Assembly: GCA_024362935.1 (NCBI GenBank) | Contig: JANCRA010000001.1 | Location: forward strand, 56,303,930-56,367,929 | Reading direction: 5' to 3' | Origin: Setophaga petechia | Lineage: Eukaryota > Chordata > Aves > Passeriformes > Parulidae | DNA: 64,000 nt | Part shown: one piece after another, positions 26,285 through 39,166 of the stretch | Numbering within the stretch: the stretch's first letter is position 1 | Layout of the letters: each line of letters begins with the position of its first letter | The notes under the pieces: generated by a model | What the model saw: only the letters and a program-made list of their open reading frames with translations | The model's database searches: none | What the model was told of the DNA's origin: nothing | Position numbers and translations under genes: made by a program

Positions 26285-29200
26285 ATAGGGGAATTTGGTA
26301 TCTCGAAGGATACAAAGACTGAAAGGGGATCAATTGGCATCTCCCTGTCTGCTGGAGCTCCAGAAGAAAGGCTGGGGAGTCTAGACCAAGATTTCAAAAT
26401 TTAGATCTAGCCTGAGGTAATAACTACAGCTAAGAAATAATTTATAATCAGAAAAGTTACGAGAGGAAGGTTTGACTAATAATGTACACTGCTTCTGAAA
26501 GGAGAGGTCCCACAGCAGGGGATGAAGACTTTCACCTGGAGCTTGGCTGAGCAGAGCTGACAGAAGTATCTGGATGTCAGCATTACCACCATCTAGTGAC
26601 TCCCCAAAATACTGCACCCCTGCCCACCTCCAGCCTCTGCTCTCCCCACTGCCATGGTGGGGCCAAATTATTATGGCTTCAGGAGCTCAGCGCCTGCCTG
26701 AGAGAGCAAATCCCTTTGAAATTAGAAGCGAGGTGGGTTGTAGACAGCTCTCTGCTAATATTTCAGTGCACTACATTTTGACTTTCAATAGGAACATTTA
26801 ATGTCGACTTCAGAGCAAATATTCATATATATTCAAGCCTTAAGGTGGTTTCAGAGTACAAGCAACACTAAATGGTAACAGATATTTCCTGAATCTTTCC
26901 ATTTCCCTGTGGACTGCACCAGAAAAATTCAGACAGAGAGAAATCTTATCTAATCTGAAGATAAAGATTCATGAAAGGTAATCTGAAGTACATAGATTAC
27001 AATAAGGTTCTAACTTAAATTTGTAAAATATTCTTCTACTCCCAGTCCAAAGAAAATTCCCAGTAGGCAGTTTAATGTTGGTATTTTCAGGTAATATATA
27101 AAGACTGACAAAGATATGAATTCATCTGTATACAATTAGGAAGAGTACATTTTGGGCTACTTTCATATTTTACATATAATTAAAACAACTACATGAACTT
27201 TCAGTGATCATGGACTAACCAGTCTTTCACGTATATCAGTCAATTCATTATCCATCACTGCCTTGTTTGGAACTAGCACAGATCTGAGGAAGAATTCTTA
27301 TCTGGAAATACAATATTCAGAGAATTTTTTTGATTAACACTCTGATAAAATATTTGGAAAAGAACATCACTGATGATATGGCTTAAATGAAACCCTTAGT
27401 TATACTGCATTTATCACCTCCCTCAGGTGGCTCCTCTGTATGATTATGCCTGGCCACAGTCAGTTTCAGGTGCCAGCAGCTGGCATATCTGTCCCTGAAT
27501 CTGAGTTTCTCTTCATTGCATTGCTCTATTTCCAGAGTCATAAGATTATTATCTGGAGACTGGGCATTGCCTTGCCAAATTGAATAAGGTTTTAGACAAA
27601 CACAGGCATAACTTTGCTGATGGAAGTGCAGCTTAAATGTCCTCTTTGTTGCACATCATGTTTTCCTGAAAATTTGGGATTTGTTTGTATCAATAGCTGA
27701 CTGTTCTCTTGGTCCTATTATTCCCAAGACTTTATGTAAACAAGTTCACTATTTATCCATACTTTCACCATAAAATAAGCTTATATTTGTGGTTTCTGGT
27801 TTCACTTACATCAGGGTAAAATCCTGCTGCTGGATTTTCATTTAGTGATGCCAATGAGCTCTGTAGAGTATGGCTCAGCCTGTGCTTGTGAATAATCCAA
27901 GAGCTTTAAAGAGCTCGGCCTGGTTAAATTATCCTAAAGAAAAATGATGGCTGTATGGTCCTGAGGGGAGATGGGGTGCTGAGCTCACCTTCCCTCATTG
28001 GAGGAGAGCTACCAAGAGTCTTTGGAAAGAAAGCTGGCTTTGCCACAGCTGAGTGTCTGAGACACCGTGTCCTCTGGAAAGTGCCCTGCAGACAGGAAAT
28101 TTATAGACTCAGGGCAGACAAGCAATAAGATTTAAAAGCGTGTAATACACAGAACAATAAACTAGAGCTGTATTTACATCCATCATCTGAAATATTTAGC
28201 ACAGCCTAAACTGCATATATAAATGTATATACTATCAGGTGCAGTCATTTAGACATATTCTTGATTAAGGACTTAGATGCAGTTACAGCTTTCCTATGAA
28301 TGCCTTTTCCTGGTTTTGGCATGGACTTTTTGTATGTTTTTTACTCTCAAAGAGTCTTGCTGCCCTTTCTGCCTTAGTGCGAGAGGGATATTTCATTGAT
28401 GCTCATAGTGGAGGATTCACTTTAATCTTGTATTCCCCAGGAAACTGCTGGAATTTATGAAATGAACCTCTGTATCCTTCCATTACATCTTCTGGCTTAA
28501 TGCTGGTAGCACTGGAAGTCAGATAGTTCCCAGTCATAATATCTACACGATCAATTTAAGATTCAGGCATGGTTTGAAAGCAGGCAGTAGTGGGACATTG
28601 TATCTGCAATTTAGAATTGTAAATATTTTATCTGCTTTAATGCATACACACATCTTGTAGATTCATGACTAATCTGCAAAATGGAGCTGGTTTTTAGGCA
28701 ATGGCTGTGGTAAGCTTGAATAGTTTTACCTGTTCAAATATCTTCATGGATATTAAACTACTATGTGCACTAAGTATCAACTAATATTTATCCTGGTGCC
28801 ATTTCTCAATGCTGCTAACCTTTGTGACTATGATGAGCTGCTTCATATTTCTGTTACTTCTGCTTCATGCAGCGCTGTGTGTCCACTGCACCATTCCTTC
28901 TGTTCTGTGACCCTGAGTTCTCCATGTTGGCTCTCAGATCTGCACATTTCCAACATGCCAGTCCTTTCTTAGCCATTTATCTGTGTTTTGTACCTCCACA
29001 TGCCTTCCCCTCCTCTTTGTTTTCAGATTCATTTGCTGCTCGCTTTTAGAATAGATTTTTTTTCCTTAATCTACATAAATACTCTGGAAAGCATTGTGTT
29101 CTGTTTAGACTTGGATTTTCAGTGGAATTCTACAGGTTTTAACAGTGGCACATTTGTATCTGTTGCATTTGAGCCTTGATTTACTTTGAATGCAATGTTG

Positions 29201-29393
29201 TTCATGATTGACTCATAAACTTCCAAGGGACTTGTCTTCTGTGAACAGTATTTCATATACACCAATAAAAGCACACATCTGACCTTGAAACTTTAATTAT
29301 CTCCTGAAATATTTTGGAGGGAAACTCAAATGTTACAGTCTTACAGACTCCTTTATTTTTGAGCACTGGGATCACTTTTGGGATGACAAGAAG
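26285..29393. other. unique AT-rich noncoding sequence
   Basis: No gene, RNA gene or mobile element is recognised. Open frames are below 80 codons. Confidence 0.65.
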
Positions 29394-29466
29394 ATAGAAT
29401 CAAAGAATGATTTGGGTTGGAAGGAATCCTAGAGATAATTTCATTTCAAACCCAATGCCATGGCCT
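29394..29466 (-). mobile_element. CR1 LINE 3'-end fragment, antisense
   Basis: Read on the minus strand, it ends in a decayed form of the ATTCTATG-type octamer repeats that close CR1 elements ('attctttgattctatc'). These are preceded by 'ccttccaacccaaatc' and by the block that precedes it in CR1 tails, though strongly diverged. CR1 is the dominant retrotransposon of birds and its copies are usually truncated at the 5' end, as here. Only about 70 bp remain recognisable. Confidence 0.8.
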
Positions 29467-32400
29467 ATATTAAGCCAATTAATAACACACCATTATTAAG
29501 AGGCCTGTTATGGTATATCACTGGCTACTTTTCCTCTTCAGCTAATATACACATGTAAGTAAATGTCTTTCCATACTTCAAAAGAGATTAACCAGTACCA
29601 TTTGCCTTTTTCACTGTTGAATCCACAACTCTCTTAGACCATCAGTCTTCAAACCTCCAGAGCCTCTCCTTTTCAGAGGGAAGTGCTGTATTCCCTGAGT
29701 CCTTTGTTTTCAGACCCATCTCTCCTGTGGAGGGTGGCTCCCTGGTGGTACTTCCAGCATCATACACAGGTGTGGACCCTGTCAGGCCTGTTTTGTCTGC
29801 ACAGGAGTACTTGTCCTAAATACCCACCCCAAGCAATCGAGGAAGAGGGGTAGAACTGCTCAGAACCAGAGCATTCTGATGGTATCTCAGTCAGCTTCCT
29901 GGTCAACATGGGCAGCTCATGTAACCTAGAAGGAATGCATACAACTAAGAGAAGAAATTTTGTAATGCAGATCTTGATGGGCAGGAAAGAGGGAGTGGAG
30001 CGAGATAGGTGGGAAAATATTCTAAATCACCACAGAGGCACAGACAACCACAGACAGTAAATCGTGTTTTTCCTTAAAAGAAAATAAAAAAGTGAGCACT
30101 GCTAGTTGTGGTTGTGGTGGCAGCAGCAAATCATTCTGGTTAGAATATAACAGCTTTTGGTGCCCTTCAATAATGAATCAAAACTGTATGAGCACTAAAC
30201 ATTTAAATTAATGATTGTGGAATCTCCATATGCAAAAAAGAATGACAACACATCTTAATGTCCTCATCCTTACCTTGGAGACATCCAGTTGTGATTTGAA
30301 ATTGAGGTGAGGGAGCCTTTGAGCACATTCTCTTTGTCAGCTTCCAAGTGCAGGTAGGTGTTTATTGTTATTCTTTGCACCTTGTTGGAAGTAATAAAAT
30401 GCAGGCTCAAAATTCAGCACAGTGTTGTGTCTCCTAAAACCCACAAGGAGAAGAAACCTCTGAATGTTTCATTACATTTTTTTTATTTTATATTTTATAA
30501 GATGCTGCAAGGTATGAAAAAGAAATCATAAGTAAAGGTTTAAAATGGGAGAGGAAGGTGCATCATATCTCAAATAAAAAAATAAGAAAAAAATATAGTG
30601 CCATTCATTACTGGAAAGAAAAAAAATCAAAAATCCATTTAAATTATTAGTTGGGAAAATACAAATAGCAATTAGATATTTAAGGGATAAAGACAGCAAT
30701 GGCATCATATTTACTGTGCAGAAATTTGAGGGAAATAGTTGGAACTGATAGCTGGATAGAGCAAAAAGTGGTCTTGTTAAAGGACAGCTTTGAGATATGA
30801 GAGATATCCCTTGCCACATTCCAAGGGGTTTTTTTGCACCTTATCTTGGCTGCATATCTAATCTCTTCACAGTTCTCTGTGAACATACATTCATTTATAA
30901 GGAGCAAGAGTAAAGAAAAATAAGTATCTTTTCCTTCTCAGAAAACACACAAAGATTGATGAGCACAGTAATTCCTTGACTTAATCTGTCTTTCCTGAAT
31001 TTCTGCATAGTTTTACTTCATTTGCCTGCCCTTGACTGTGGAACAGAGACCCCGGAGGCCAGCAGGAGCAGCTCTTCTGGCAGCGCAGAGCTGCTGACAC
31101 GCACACTAGAGCAGCTGAGGAGGCAGCCAGCCCCTCTCCCTGCAGGGACTGAATTTTGGGCTGTGGCTGCAGCGAGTGGAAGAAGCAACTCCTCTGTCTG
31201 TGCCAGGCCCACAGCAGAAAGGGGCCCAAGGTGCTGCTCCCAGCCCTGGAGACACCAAAATAAGACCACTCTTACTAAAGCTGTTAAGTGTCAGTGACAC
31301 AGTAATGCCTCTGTCAAAAAAATCAACATCTAAATGTGCTTTGCTAAGCTTAATAATCCGAGCTATTTCTCTGCACCGAGACTCACGTACCAAGGCACAG
31401 AGAAAGATGTCCTGTGCAGTCACACAATACCTTTCCCAGCCTCAGGCTCAGCCTGGTTTGCTCATCTTGGTACAGCTGTCTCCAGTCCAGCAGAAAATGC
31501 ACTAAAAAGGGGCTTTTCACAGTGGGAATGTCTCACATCTAGCTGTCTTTAATATAAATCCATTTTTTAAAATGTGTGTTTTCTTAACACTGTGGAAGAC
31601 TTGGAAGTCACCAGAAGAAGGAATGTTCCACTGGGGCTTTCTCACCTCTGACCCCACCGAATGGAGCTGCTCCACTTACACTTTTGAGAGTGGGACAATT
31701 TCTCAAAAGTGCTTAAGAGGCAGAAACGTTGCCAGGAATAAAGAAGCAGGAATCTGTGGTGTGTTGGTTGGTCTCTTGTCAGTGACTGTCCCCGAGGAAA
31801 GGGGAAACAAGTGCCTGTGTGAGGAGCAGCCAGGACACTGCCAGAGGGCTGGAACAATTCACATCCCAGCTTCTCCTTGGAATCTGCTGGTGGTCTCAGG
31901 GAGCACAAGTCCAGCATGAAAACTTGACTTTCCTGCTAAGAAACACAACTTTGAAGACATTGACATTTCTCAGGCATTGTTGGTGATAGTATGTTTGTGT
32001 TCTTTCTAGTCCCAAGCACTGCAGGCTGAGCAAGCAGGAACACAGCTCCGAGTGGGAGGCTGTAATGAAGAGAAGGGGAGGGGGCTATATCTTCCTTTGC
32101 TCTGCACTAAATCCATTTTTGTACTAACATGAATATCGTGATTAATAATAATAGCAGCTTATGACTGTTTTGAAAAATTGCGTTTGTAGAAAATTAATGT
32201 TTCCAAGTTGCTCAAAGGAATGAAGATTTAAGAGGAGGAAAAATACGCAGAGAACTGAATTTGAAACTATTTACAACTGTAATGCTGCCAATAATTAGGA
32301 TGACTTGAGTATTTCAGTATTCTGTCCTTGTAGTACTTTACCCCCCTCTTCTGCTCTGCTAGGAAGAGTAGCATTTTCTATCTTTGGCTAGGAAAATTTA

Positions 32401-35400
32401 GAAATTTATATATGATGAATATGACATATTCATTATAGGGTGCCAATTGAAAAGGAACCAAATATGAAAATCTGTTGTGCATATCAGTATAACCACACCA
32501 AATCTCTTATTAATACCAGTAAGATGAAGAACTGTTCCTTGAGGTTTTCTTTGACTAGTTTTATGCAATTTGAGAATTACAAAACTGCAGACAGAACATA
32601 TAAGGGCACAGCAATGCTTTTGCAAAATGAGCTATTACAAGAAAAGTCTTTTCTCCTTTTCAATCAATGACTTTAAACAGGGGAATGATCAGTACTCTGG
32701 AGCAACCAGATCCTGCCTGACAAATGATGTCTTAATGTTTGATCAAGTTCAAGGTATTAACAGTATCATGCAGCATAATTTCTGCTTTCTTGAAAAACAA
32801 TGGAGCTCATTTAGAAATTGGAATTCCCTGGAGAACGCCACAGGAGTGCAGACTATTAATTACCCTGTTCTATTGTTATCTTTTGTTCAGAACAATTGTG
32901 CTCCTGAGGTCCTGTGGAATCTCTCTCCCCTGCAAGGTGTCAGGTTTTGATTAAGCATCATTTCATACAGTTCATTAACAATGTATCTTAAAATGAGCTT
33001 TTGATTGAACATTTTTATTGGGCATTTAATATAATTTATGGTTTCTGTTGAAATTCCGCATACAACACTTGCCAAGCTAGTTATTATATATTTTTCATTA
33101 AAAAATGGTGTTTTACCTTTTCTGAGAGGTTCTATTTTTTTTGAGCAGAAGTACTGATTATATAAAAATTTATTATGAATGCAGTATATCATGAAAATAG
33201 CCCTCCTGGCCATATTTTATTCCAGTGGAGCTATAGCACATAGGTGTACAAGCAGTCCATTTGCAAGCATTGTCATTTTGGACTGCCAATCTCAAAGCCA
33301 ACATTTAAGCTTAGTTTTCCCATCTAGAATGGTAGAAATTCAGTAAATCTGTCTGCTTTTACAGAAAGCTATAACCTGAAGTGAACGAATTCTTCTCATT
33401 AAGCTTCATCCAGTAACTCAGAGACATTTTAGCAAATGTAAAAGAGCAGTATAAAAGAGGATGTTTTATCACTCATCTGATATGAAAATATTGCAAATAC
33501 TCTTAGGAGTAGTGGCCAACAGTTAGGCTGAACACCTAAATGTAAATACAGGGTGAATTATATTTTCAAAGTTTCACCAGTAAGTTCAGGCTTTGGCCTC
33601 CAGCAGTCTGGGGGACACTGAAATCTGAGGAGTCAAGACTGTGAGTGCTCAGACAAAATAACTCTGTCTTTGTAGAACAGCCACATCAGGAACAAACTAC
33701 ACAGTGAGTAGGTTTTAGCTCAGCCAGACAGATGCATATTTATACCTTTTCAGGATGCTGATGGAAGAATTTGGGCCTTTTTTTTTAATCCTGGGAATCT
33801 ATTTTCATTGTCAATTTGCCAGATTAAATTAAAAAAAAATCTTATATCACTGAAATGGCAGGTTGGGGAGGGAGTGTGCACAAACATTATAGTTAGAAAC
33901 AAACCATTAGCTGGAAATTGTGTCCAGGGAAATTACTGGAATTATTTACATGCACATGTGAATACAGAGGGAAGCGCTCCAACACTGCCTGTTACCGTAG
34001 TGTACGAGTCTGTTGGGAGGAGATAAGTTAGGTTTATACCCAAATACTCAAAGAAAAAGACAGCAGAAACTTTTGCTGAGATTTGAGACTGTTCAGACAA
34101 AATCTTCCATATTTTTGTCTTTTGCCTGGACTCATGGATTTGCAGTTTTCAGTGGGATGGAAATATCAGAATACTCAGTCCTCCATTTCCTTGACCTACT
34201 AAGAATCAGAAAGCACAGGGATTTTTCAGGAAGCCCTGCTATAAATATTTCAAATTTAATTGGAAGTTTAGATCTTTTGGGATTTGGAGGCCAGTCCAAA
34301 CCAAACCAGAAAACCTTTTAAGAGATATGGGGCCCAGCCATAGCAGTCAAATTCAGATTGGTGATTCTGATAGAAGTGAGGGAGGATTATGACCCAAAGT
34401 GTCCTCTTGGGCTTGTCTCAACAGAGGCGTCAGCTGTAATATTTGGAGCTGGACCCTTGATTTATTTCAAATGGACACTGAATTTCCCATGCTTGTTTTA
34501 GGGTAGGATATTATCTCTCATGCCGTGGATGCTTCCCATCAGAAATTTCCGTAATTAAGAGCTGGTAATTTCTAGGGCAGCCTCAGTTTTCCATTTGGTC
34601 TGTGGTTAGAGCAATAGCTGCTGCTCACTCTGGGACAGCTCACGTAGTCTTGCTCTTGAACCTGGTGACCCACGCTGTGCTCTTCAATCAACCTGGCTAA
34701 ATTTCAGGGAGTTCTTCAGAAAAATGACCTTTTCTCACTGACTGGCAGCATTATGCTATCGTTGAGTCAACTTCTTTTCCCAGAACTTCAGGCCTAAAAG
34801 GGTCACTGTGATACTGAAACATTTTTTTTTCCTTTTCCACTGGTAATACTCTTAATACTACTGTAATTGGCAGAAATGTGGAAATGTGTACGCTTATTCT
34901 AGGTTTTTAGTGCTGTGTACTTGATAGCACTTTACATTTCAATTTTCCTCTAATTAATAGTGCAGTCAGCATTCCCTGTTCGTTTCAGATGATTCACTGC
35001 ACGAAAGAAAAAGAGATGAAATCACTTAAAAATAGGAAAACATAACTCCTGGAAAGGTACTATATTTCAAACTGACAGTGCTCTTCCTTCCTCAGCCTTC
35101 CATTAATAGATACAATAGATACATATATATTGTGGAACTCTTCTTTGCCTGCTTTTCTGTCTGTGATCTATCATAAATTCAACCATGTTTCCTCCTCCAC
35201 TCACAGCTTTGCTTGCAGTGGTCTATTTGTCACTTCACCGATAAACACTTGTGCCTTGCTTCCAGGGGCTGGGAATTATTTCCTTCACATGCATATTTTT
35301 TCTGAGTGGTTACTTTGCTTGTGAGTCAACCACTGCCTAAATCTCATTTAAATAAGCATATTTATTATATGTCTAATGGAGATGCCAAGATAAGAACATT

Positions 35401-35921
35401 CCATAGCTGATCAGTGGCATCATCGTCTTTTGTAACCTTTGCCTCTCCTAACCCTGCCTTCTTCCAGTGATGCTTTGCCCTCCTGTGATACTTCAGGACA
35501 GGCACAATGTCTTCACATGTGTTCTTTAAAGTGATGAGCACACTTTTCACCAGAAGAAACACAATAAGTAAGAGTTGATCAGTGCTTGCACTCTTAATTA
35601 CTGACTATGTCAACAAACTTCTGTGTTTAAAAAATGGCTGTGTCTTACAAAGAAATACATTCAACTGGCAGGTTCCCCTGACTAGAAAGCTCATTACTGA
35701 CCAACACCCTCCTGTGTCATTTGGGTGTGCCCATGTGAGTGTAAAGCCTTGAAAAATCCAAGGTAACTAAAAAAGCAAAACAGGCCAAGGGAACACTTCA
35801 ACAGCATATCACAGGGCTTGAAGAATGCAAGGCTAAAGGCAAAGTAAGTGCTGGCTTTTTTCTTTGAAACAAACAACATAAATGAAACTGGTTAAACAGG
35901 AAAAAAATATTTGATATGTCT
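29467..35921. other. unique noncoding sequence
   Basis: Nothing recognisable apart from AT-rich simple stretches. A GC-richer patch at about 31020-31270 has overlapping frames on both strands (up to 105 codons) but no domain and no convincing exon boundaries. 32090-33220 is AT-rich. Confidence 0.6.
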
Positions 35922-35972
35922 TGTTTCAGTGAGGGAAAATTGAGGCACAGAAATTAGAGGCCGGTCTAAGGT
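35922..35972 (+). repeat. possible MIR/L2-like fragment
   Basis: The order 'tttcagtgagggaaaattgaggcacagaaatta' followed by 'ggtctaaggtgatg' resembles the 'ttacagatgaggaaactgaggcacagag..' to '..caaggtcac' section of MIR/L2 tails. It is short and diverged, so it could be chance. Confidence 0.35.
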
Positions 35973-36504
35973 GATGTTGAGGTCTGCTTGTGTGCCCTTG
36001 GCTGGCAGAAGCTCTCCGTCGCACTCACGGGGCATCATAACCTCTGAAGCTGCCCTTGCACCCCTGTTCCACTGCCAGCCTCAGGAGGGACAGATTTCTA
36101 GAGTTCCAGATGTGCTTGCCAAGCACAGCTGGTGTTCCCTGCAGGCTGGGGGATGTGGGCAGCCCCTCAGGCTCTGCAGCTGCTGGGGAAGGAGCAGGTC
36201 CTGGGCATCAGCCAGGATGGGGAAGGAGCAGGTCTGGGGCAGCAGCGTTGCCCTGAGCTGGGCATGCAGTGAAGCAGCAACTTTTGCTTCGCTCTCCTCC
36301 TCCTCCTCACACAGCCCTATCACTCAGTCTTGGGGTGCTTTTTCAAGCCTTACAGTTTTAGTCCAAGGCACAGAGTGGCCACCTCTGTCTGGGGCACTGC
36401 AGAGGCTGTGGCAGAGCGCAATACCCGTCTGGGATAGCTGGAAGTCAGGGGGAAGCAATGGTGGCTTTCAGCTTATCCAGCCTTGCAGAGTGAAGGAGAA
36501 CTGA
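35971..36504 (+). other. 177-codon open frame of doubtful coding status
   Basis: This is the longest ATG frame in the window. It lies in a GC-richer patch (about 35960-36660). It is rich in Ser, Cys, Trp and Ala, has no recognisable domain, signal peptide or membrane segment, and an overlapping 80-codon frame runs on the other strand. There is no clear promoter or polyadenylation context. Such composition is typical of a chance frame in GC-richer DNA. I would not annotate it as a gene without transcript or conservation data. Confidence 0.1.
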
Positions 36505-36680
36505 AGTTGCAGATTTTCCTCTTCAAAAAAGTTCTTCAGTCTGAATTGGCTCCCTGGAAGTATTGATGTGTTCACCCTCACCTGCAGCAGTGCCTGTGCT
36601 CCTGCAGCCCCTGTGCTCACAGGTCCTTCTGCACCTCTCAGAATGTATCAGTGAAGGTTCAGCATAGGGCAAGAATGAAT

Positions 36681-36715
36681 AAAGACCAGATCTGGATAAA
36701 CAAAGACCAGATCTG
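36681..36715 (+). repeat. 14-bp direct repeat, 21-bp period
   Basis: 'aaagaccagatctg' is present at 36681-36694 and 36702-36715, with related bases between, consistent with one 21-bp tandem duplication. Confidence 0.8.
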
Positions 36716-39110
36716 TTGGAGCCTTCCTCTGCACCACCCCTCTCCTCCTTTCCTCTCCCTCTCCAGCTGAGCTGTCAGGAAGGCAAGTGTGTCTGTATTC
36801 TCCTCTTGACCACCCCCCTCTTCAGCCTCTGCTTTCCAGGACATGAAAGAAGGGCTTTGCAAAACTGCTTGGCATAAAGAGATGAAGAGGCAGTAATAAT
36901 CAGTCAAACACTTTGTGTATATTAATATATATTAGCTTTCATGCTTGCCTAACTGGTGTGTGTAGTACGTGCTTTTGTCATGCCTCTAAGGCAAAGAACA
37001 AAGGGATGGGGCTGATAGAATTTTTCTGTGTTCTTCCCAGGATAAAGTTTGTTTTTCCCTGTTTGACCTTCAACTCCCTGAAGACCCGAGTTTAAGGGCT
37101 TTGATTTACTTCCATAATAAAGTGATCGATTAATGTTAAAGGCAGGCTTTATGAGGCCTGTCCTCAAATGGTCTTGGAGCCTGCCATAGCCAGGATGTTA
37201 TACTGCCATGCTCTGAGAAAGGTCACATGAAGGGAATCAAAGACAAGATAAATGATGGTTTACACATCAGAAAAGCTCTCTGTAGCACAGACAGGGAATG
37301 TGGAACATAATGTCTCTCTGGGCTCGGTGCAGATGGTATATAGTAAATATAGTCTGAACTGCCTCCCCAGGATTTATTATTGTTCCGTTGTAGTTGTTTT
37401 GGGGCTGTGCTTTTAGACAAAGCTGTGCTCTCTAAGTGTGTAACACATGGGCAGCCCTGGCTAAAACTGAGCAAATGAAGAGGTCTGATCAACTGATCTC
37501 AACATGCTGGTTTTGAGGAGCTGGCATCCAGAAGTTAAGAACTTGATTTCTTATGATTTTCTGTGCTTGGCTAAAATTCATAGTTCATTTCTCTTTTCCT
37601 CACTAGATTTCACTGCAGGCATTTTTCCTTAAAAGGAACAGGTAAATGAGAAAGCAAAAGAAAGATCAATCCAAAATTCAAGCCTAAAGGAGAATTTATA
37701 TGGAATCATATGGAACAGCAAACTGTTCTGTTTTCCCTTAATATTTTTATGAGAAATTGTTTATTCTTGTTCCATTAGTGCCTCCACTGGACTAATTTCC
37801 TTTGACAGGCAGAGATACTTCTTATCTGAGGAATACAAAGGGCTAAACTTAGTTGAAGAAGAGATATAAAGAGGAACCTGTGCTTTATCTGTGGTCTTAA
37901 ACATGAATAAGACTGGTCAGGTAGTTGTATAAAAATCCAGCTTCTGAGGGAAAGCACAGTTTTTAGACCAAACCTCAGGCCACACACTCACACATGCAAC
38001 AATTTTCTGACTGAGAAGGGTTGTCAGGTGTTGGATGAAATTTCAGAACTGCCCTGTGTCTGTTCTCTTAGTTTGTAGAAACAAAATAATGAATTTATTG
38101 ACACTTTACAGTTCCTATTGAAATCAGTGAAAGTTATGGAAATTTAATTTAGTGCCCACTTTCAAGACTGTGGGTGACAGATATTACCCATGAAATCAGG
38201 CCATGCACATAACTCAGGACTGAGTGGTGTTATGAAAATTGCCCTTCAAGGACGCAATCACTGCTTCTGGTGCTCAAGGATGGGACACTGAGGCACCGAG
38301 ATGCTACAGAGGACATTTGCTCTGTGCCCTCAGCCTAAAAGCACACAGTGCCAAGGCAGACAGTGGACCACCTTGGGAAAGAAGTTCCCCAAATGACCAC
38401 TTCAGGCTGCTGTGATTGTGCAAGGCTGTGATAAAACTTGCCATGGTTAAAGGAAACCAGTTGAGTAGGAAGCTTATAGTTAAGGGCTTATAACTAATAA
38501 GACTTTTCACGTGATTCAGTAATGTGGAAAGACCAGGTCCGGCACAAGCATTTGTATTTCCAGTTGTGTGGTATCCTTGGGAGGGGAGCAATGAAAGGGA
38601 GATAGCTAAGGGAAAGGCCTCTTCTCAAAATACATGGGGTGAAATAGTCTATGCAAAAGCACAGATCAAGGCAGCCTGTGCTGAAGAATATTTGGCAAAA
38701 AGAATATAATGGGTTTTTCAGATTTCTAATGTTTCCTTTTTTGGAGGAAAATCAGAGTTTAAAGTAAAAAATCAAAAATCAACTCCCTTAACAGATATGT
38801 AATCACTTATAAATAGGAAAATTATTATTAAAAAAACAGAATTGTGGAAGGAACTGATGAAAAACATCCCATCACTTAATAATTCCATTTTTAGCCAGTA
38901 CAGGGCTAGTGCATACATTCTACATGTGCTTCCATGCAGTCAAGCCTTAAAGCTGACTTTAAATTTCCGTCTTAAATCTAGGGTTTTCCTCTGCTGCCAT
39001 CCCAACCTTTCAGAGTTTCAACAGCTTAATACTCTGCTTGGCCCACGGGGAGAGAGGAGCGTATTGAGGATGCAGATACAAAGCACATTTCTCCCTGCAT
39101 TCCGTGTAAC
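36716..39110. other. unique noncoding sequence
   Basis: No feature recognised. Open frames are up to about 95 codons, without domain evidence. Confidence 0.6.
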
Positions 39111-39166
39111 CTGACTAGACACTCCAGTTGGCAGACACCAGATGGTTGATTGGAGTCTCTAGTCAG
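39111..39166. repeat. imperfect inverted repeat (18-bp arms, 20-nt loop)
   Basis: The left arm at 39111-39128 (ctgactagacactccagt) pairs with the right arm at 39149-39166 (attggagtctctagtcag) at 16 of 18 positions. The loop is 20 nt. The arms could form a stable hairpin in RNA or a cruciform in DNA. No family of transposon ends or microRNA is recognised. Confidence 0.8.

Noticed and set aside
31018..31423. Overlapping frames in the GC-richer patch as an exon
   Set aside because: Frames are open on both strands, no splice boundaries fit well, and no similarity is recognised.
35971..36504. Longest ATG frame in the window (177 codons, +) as a gene
   Set aside because: It has no recognisable domain, is rich in Ser, Cys and Trp as chance frames in GC-richer DNA are, overlaps frames on the other strand, and has no visible gene context.
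38278..38320. Another MIR/L2-like piece ('gggacactgaggcaccgag')
   Set aside because: Only about 20 bases fit; the following sequence does not keep the family order.
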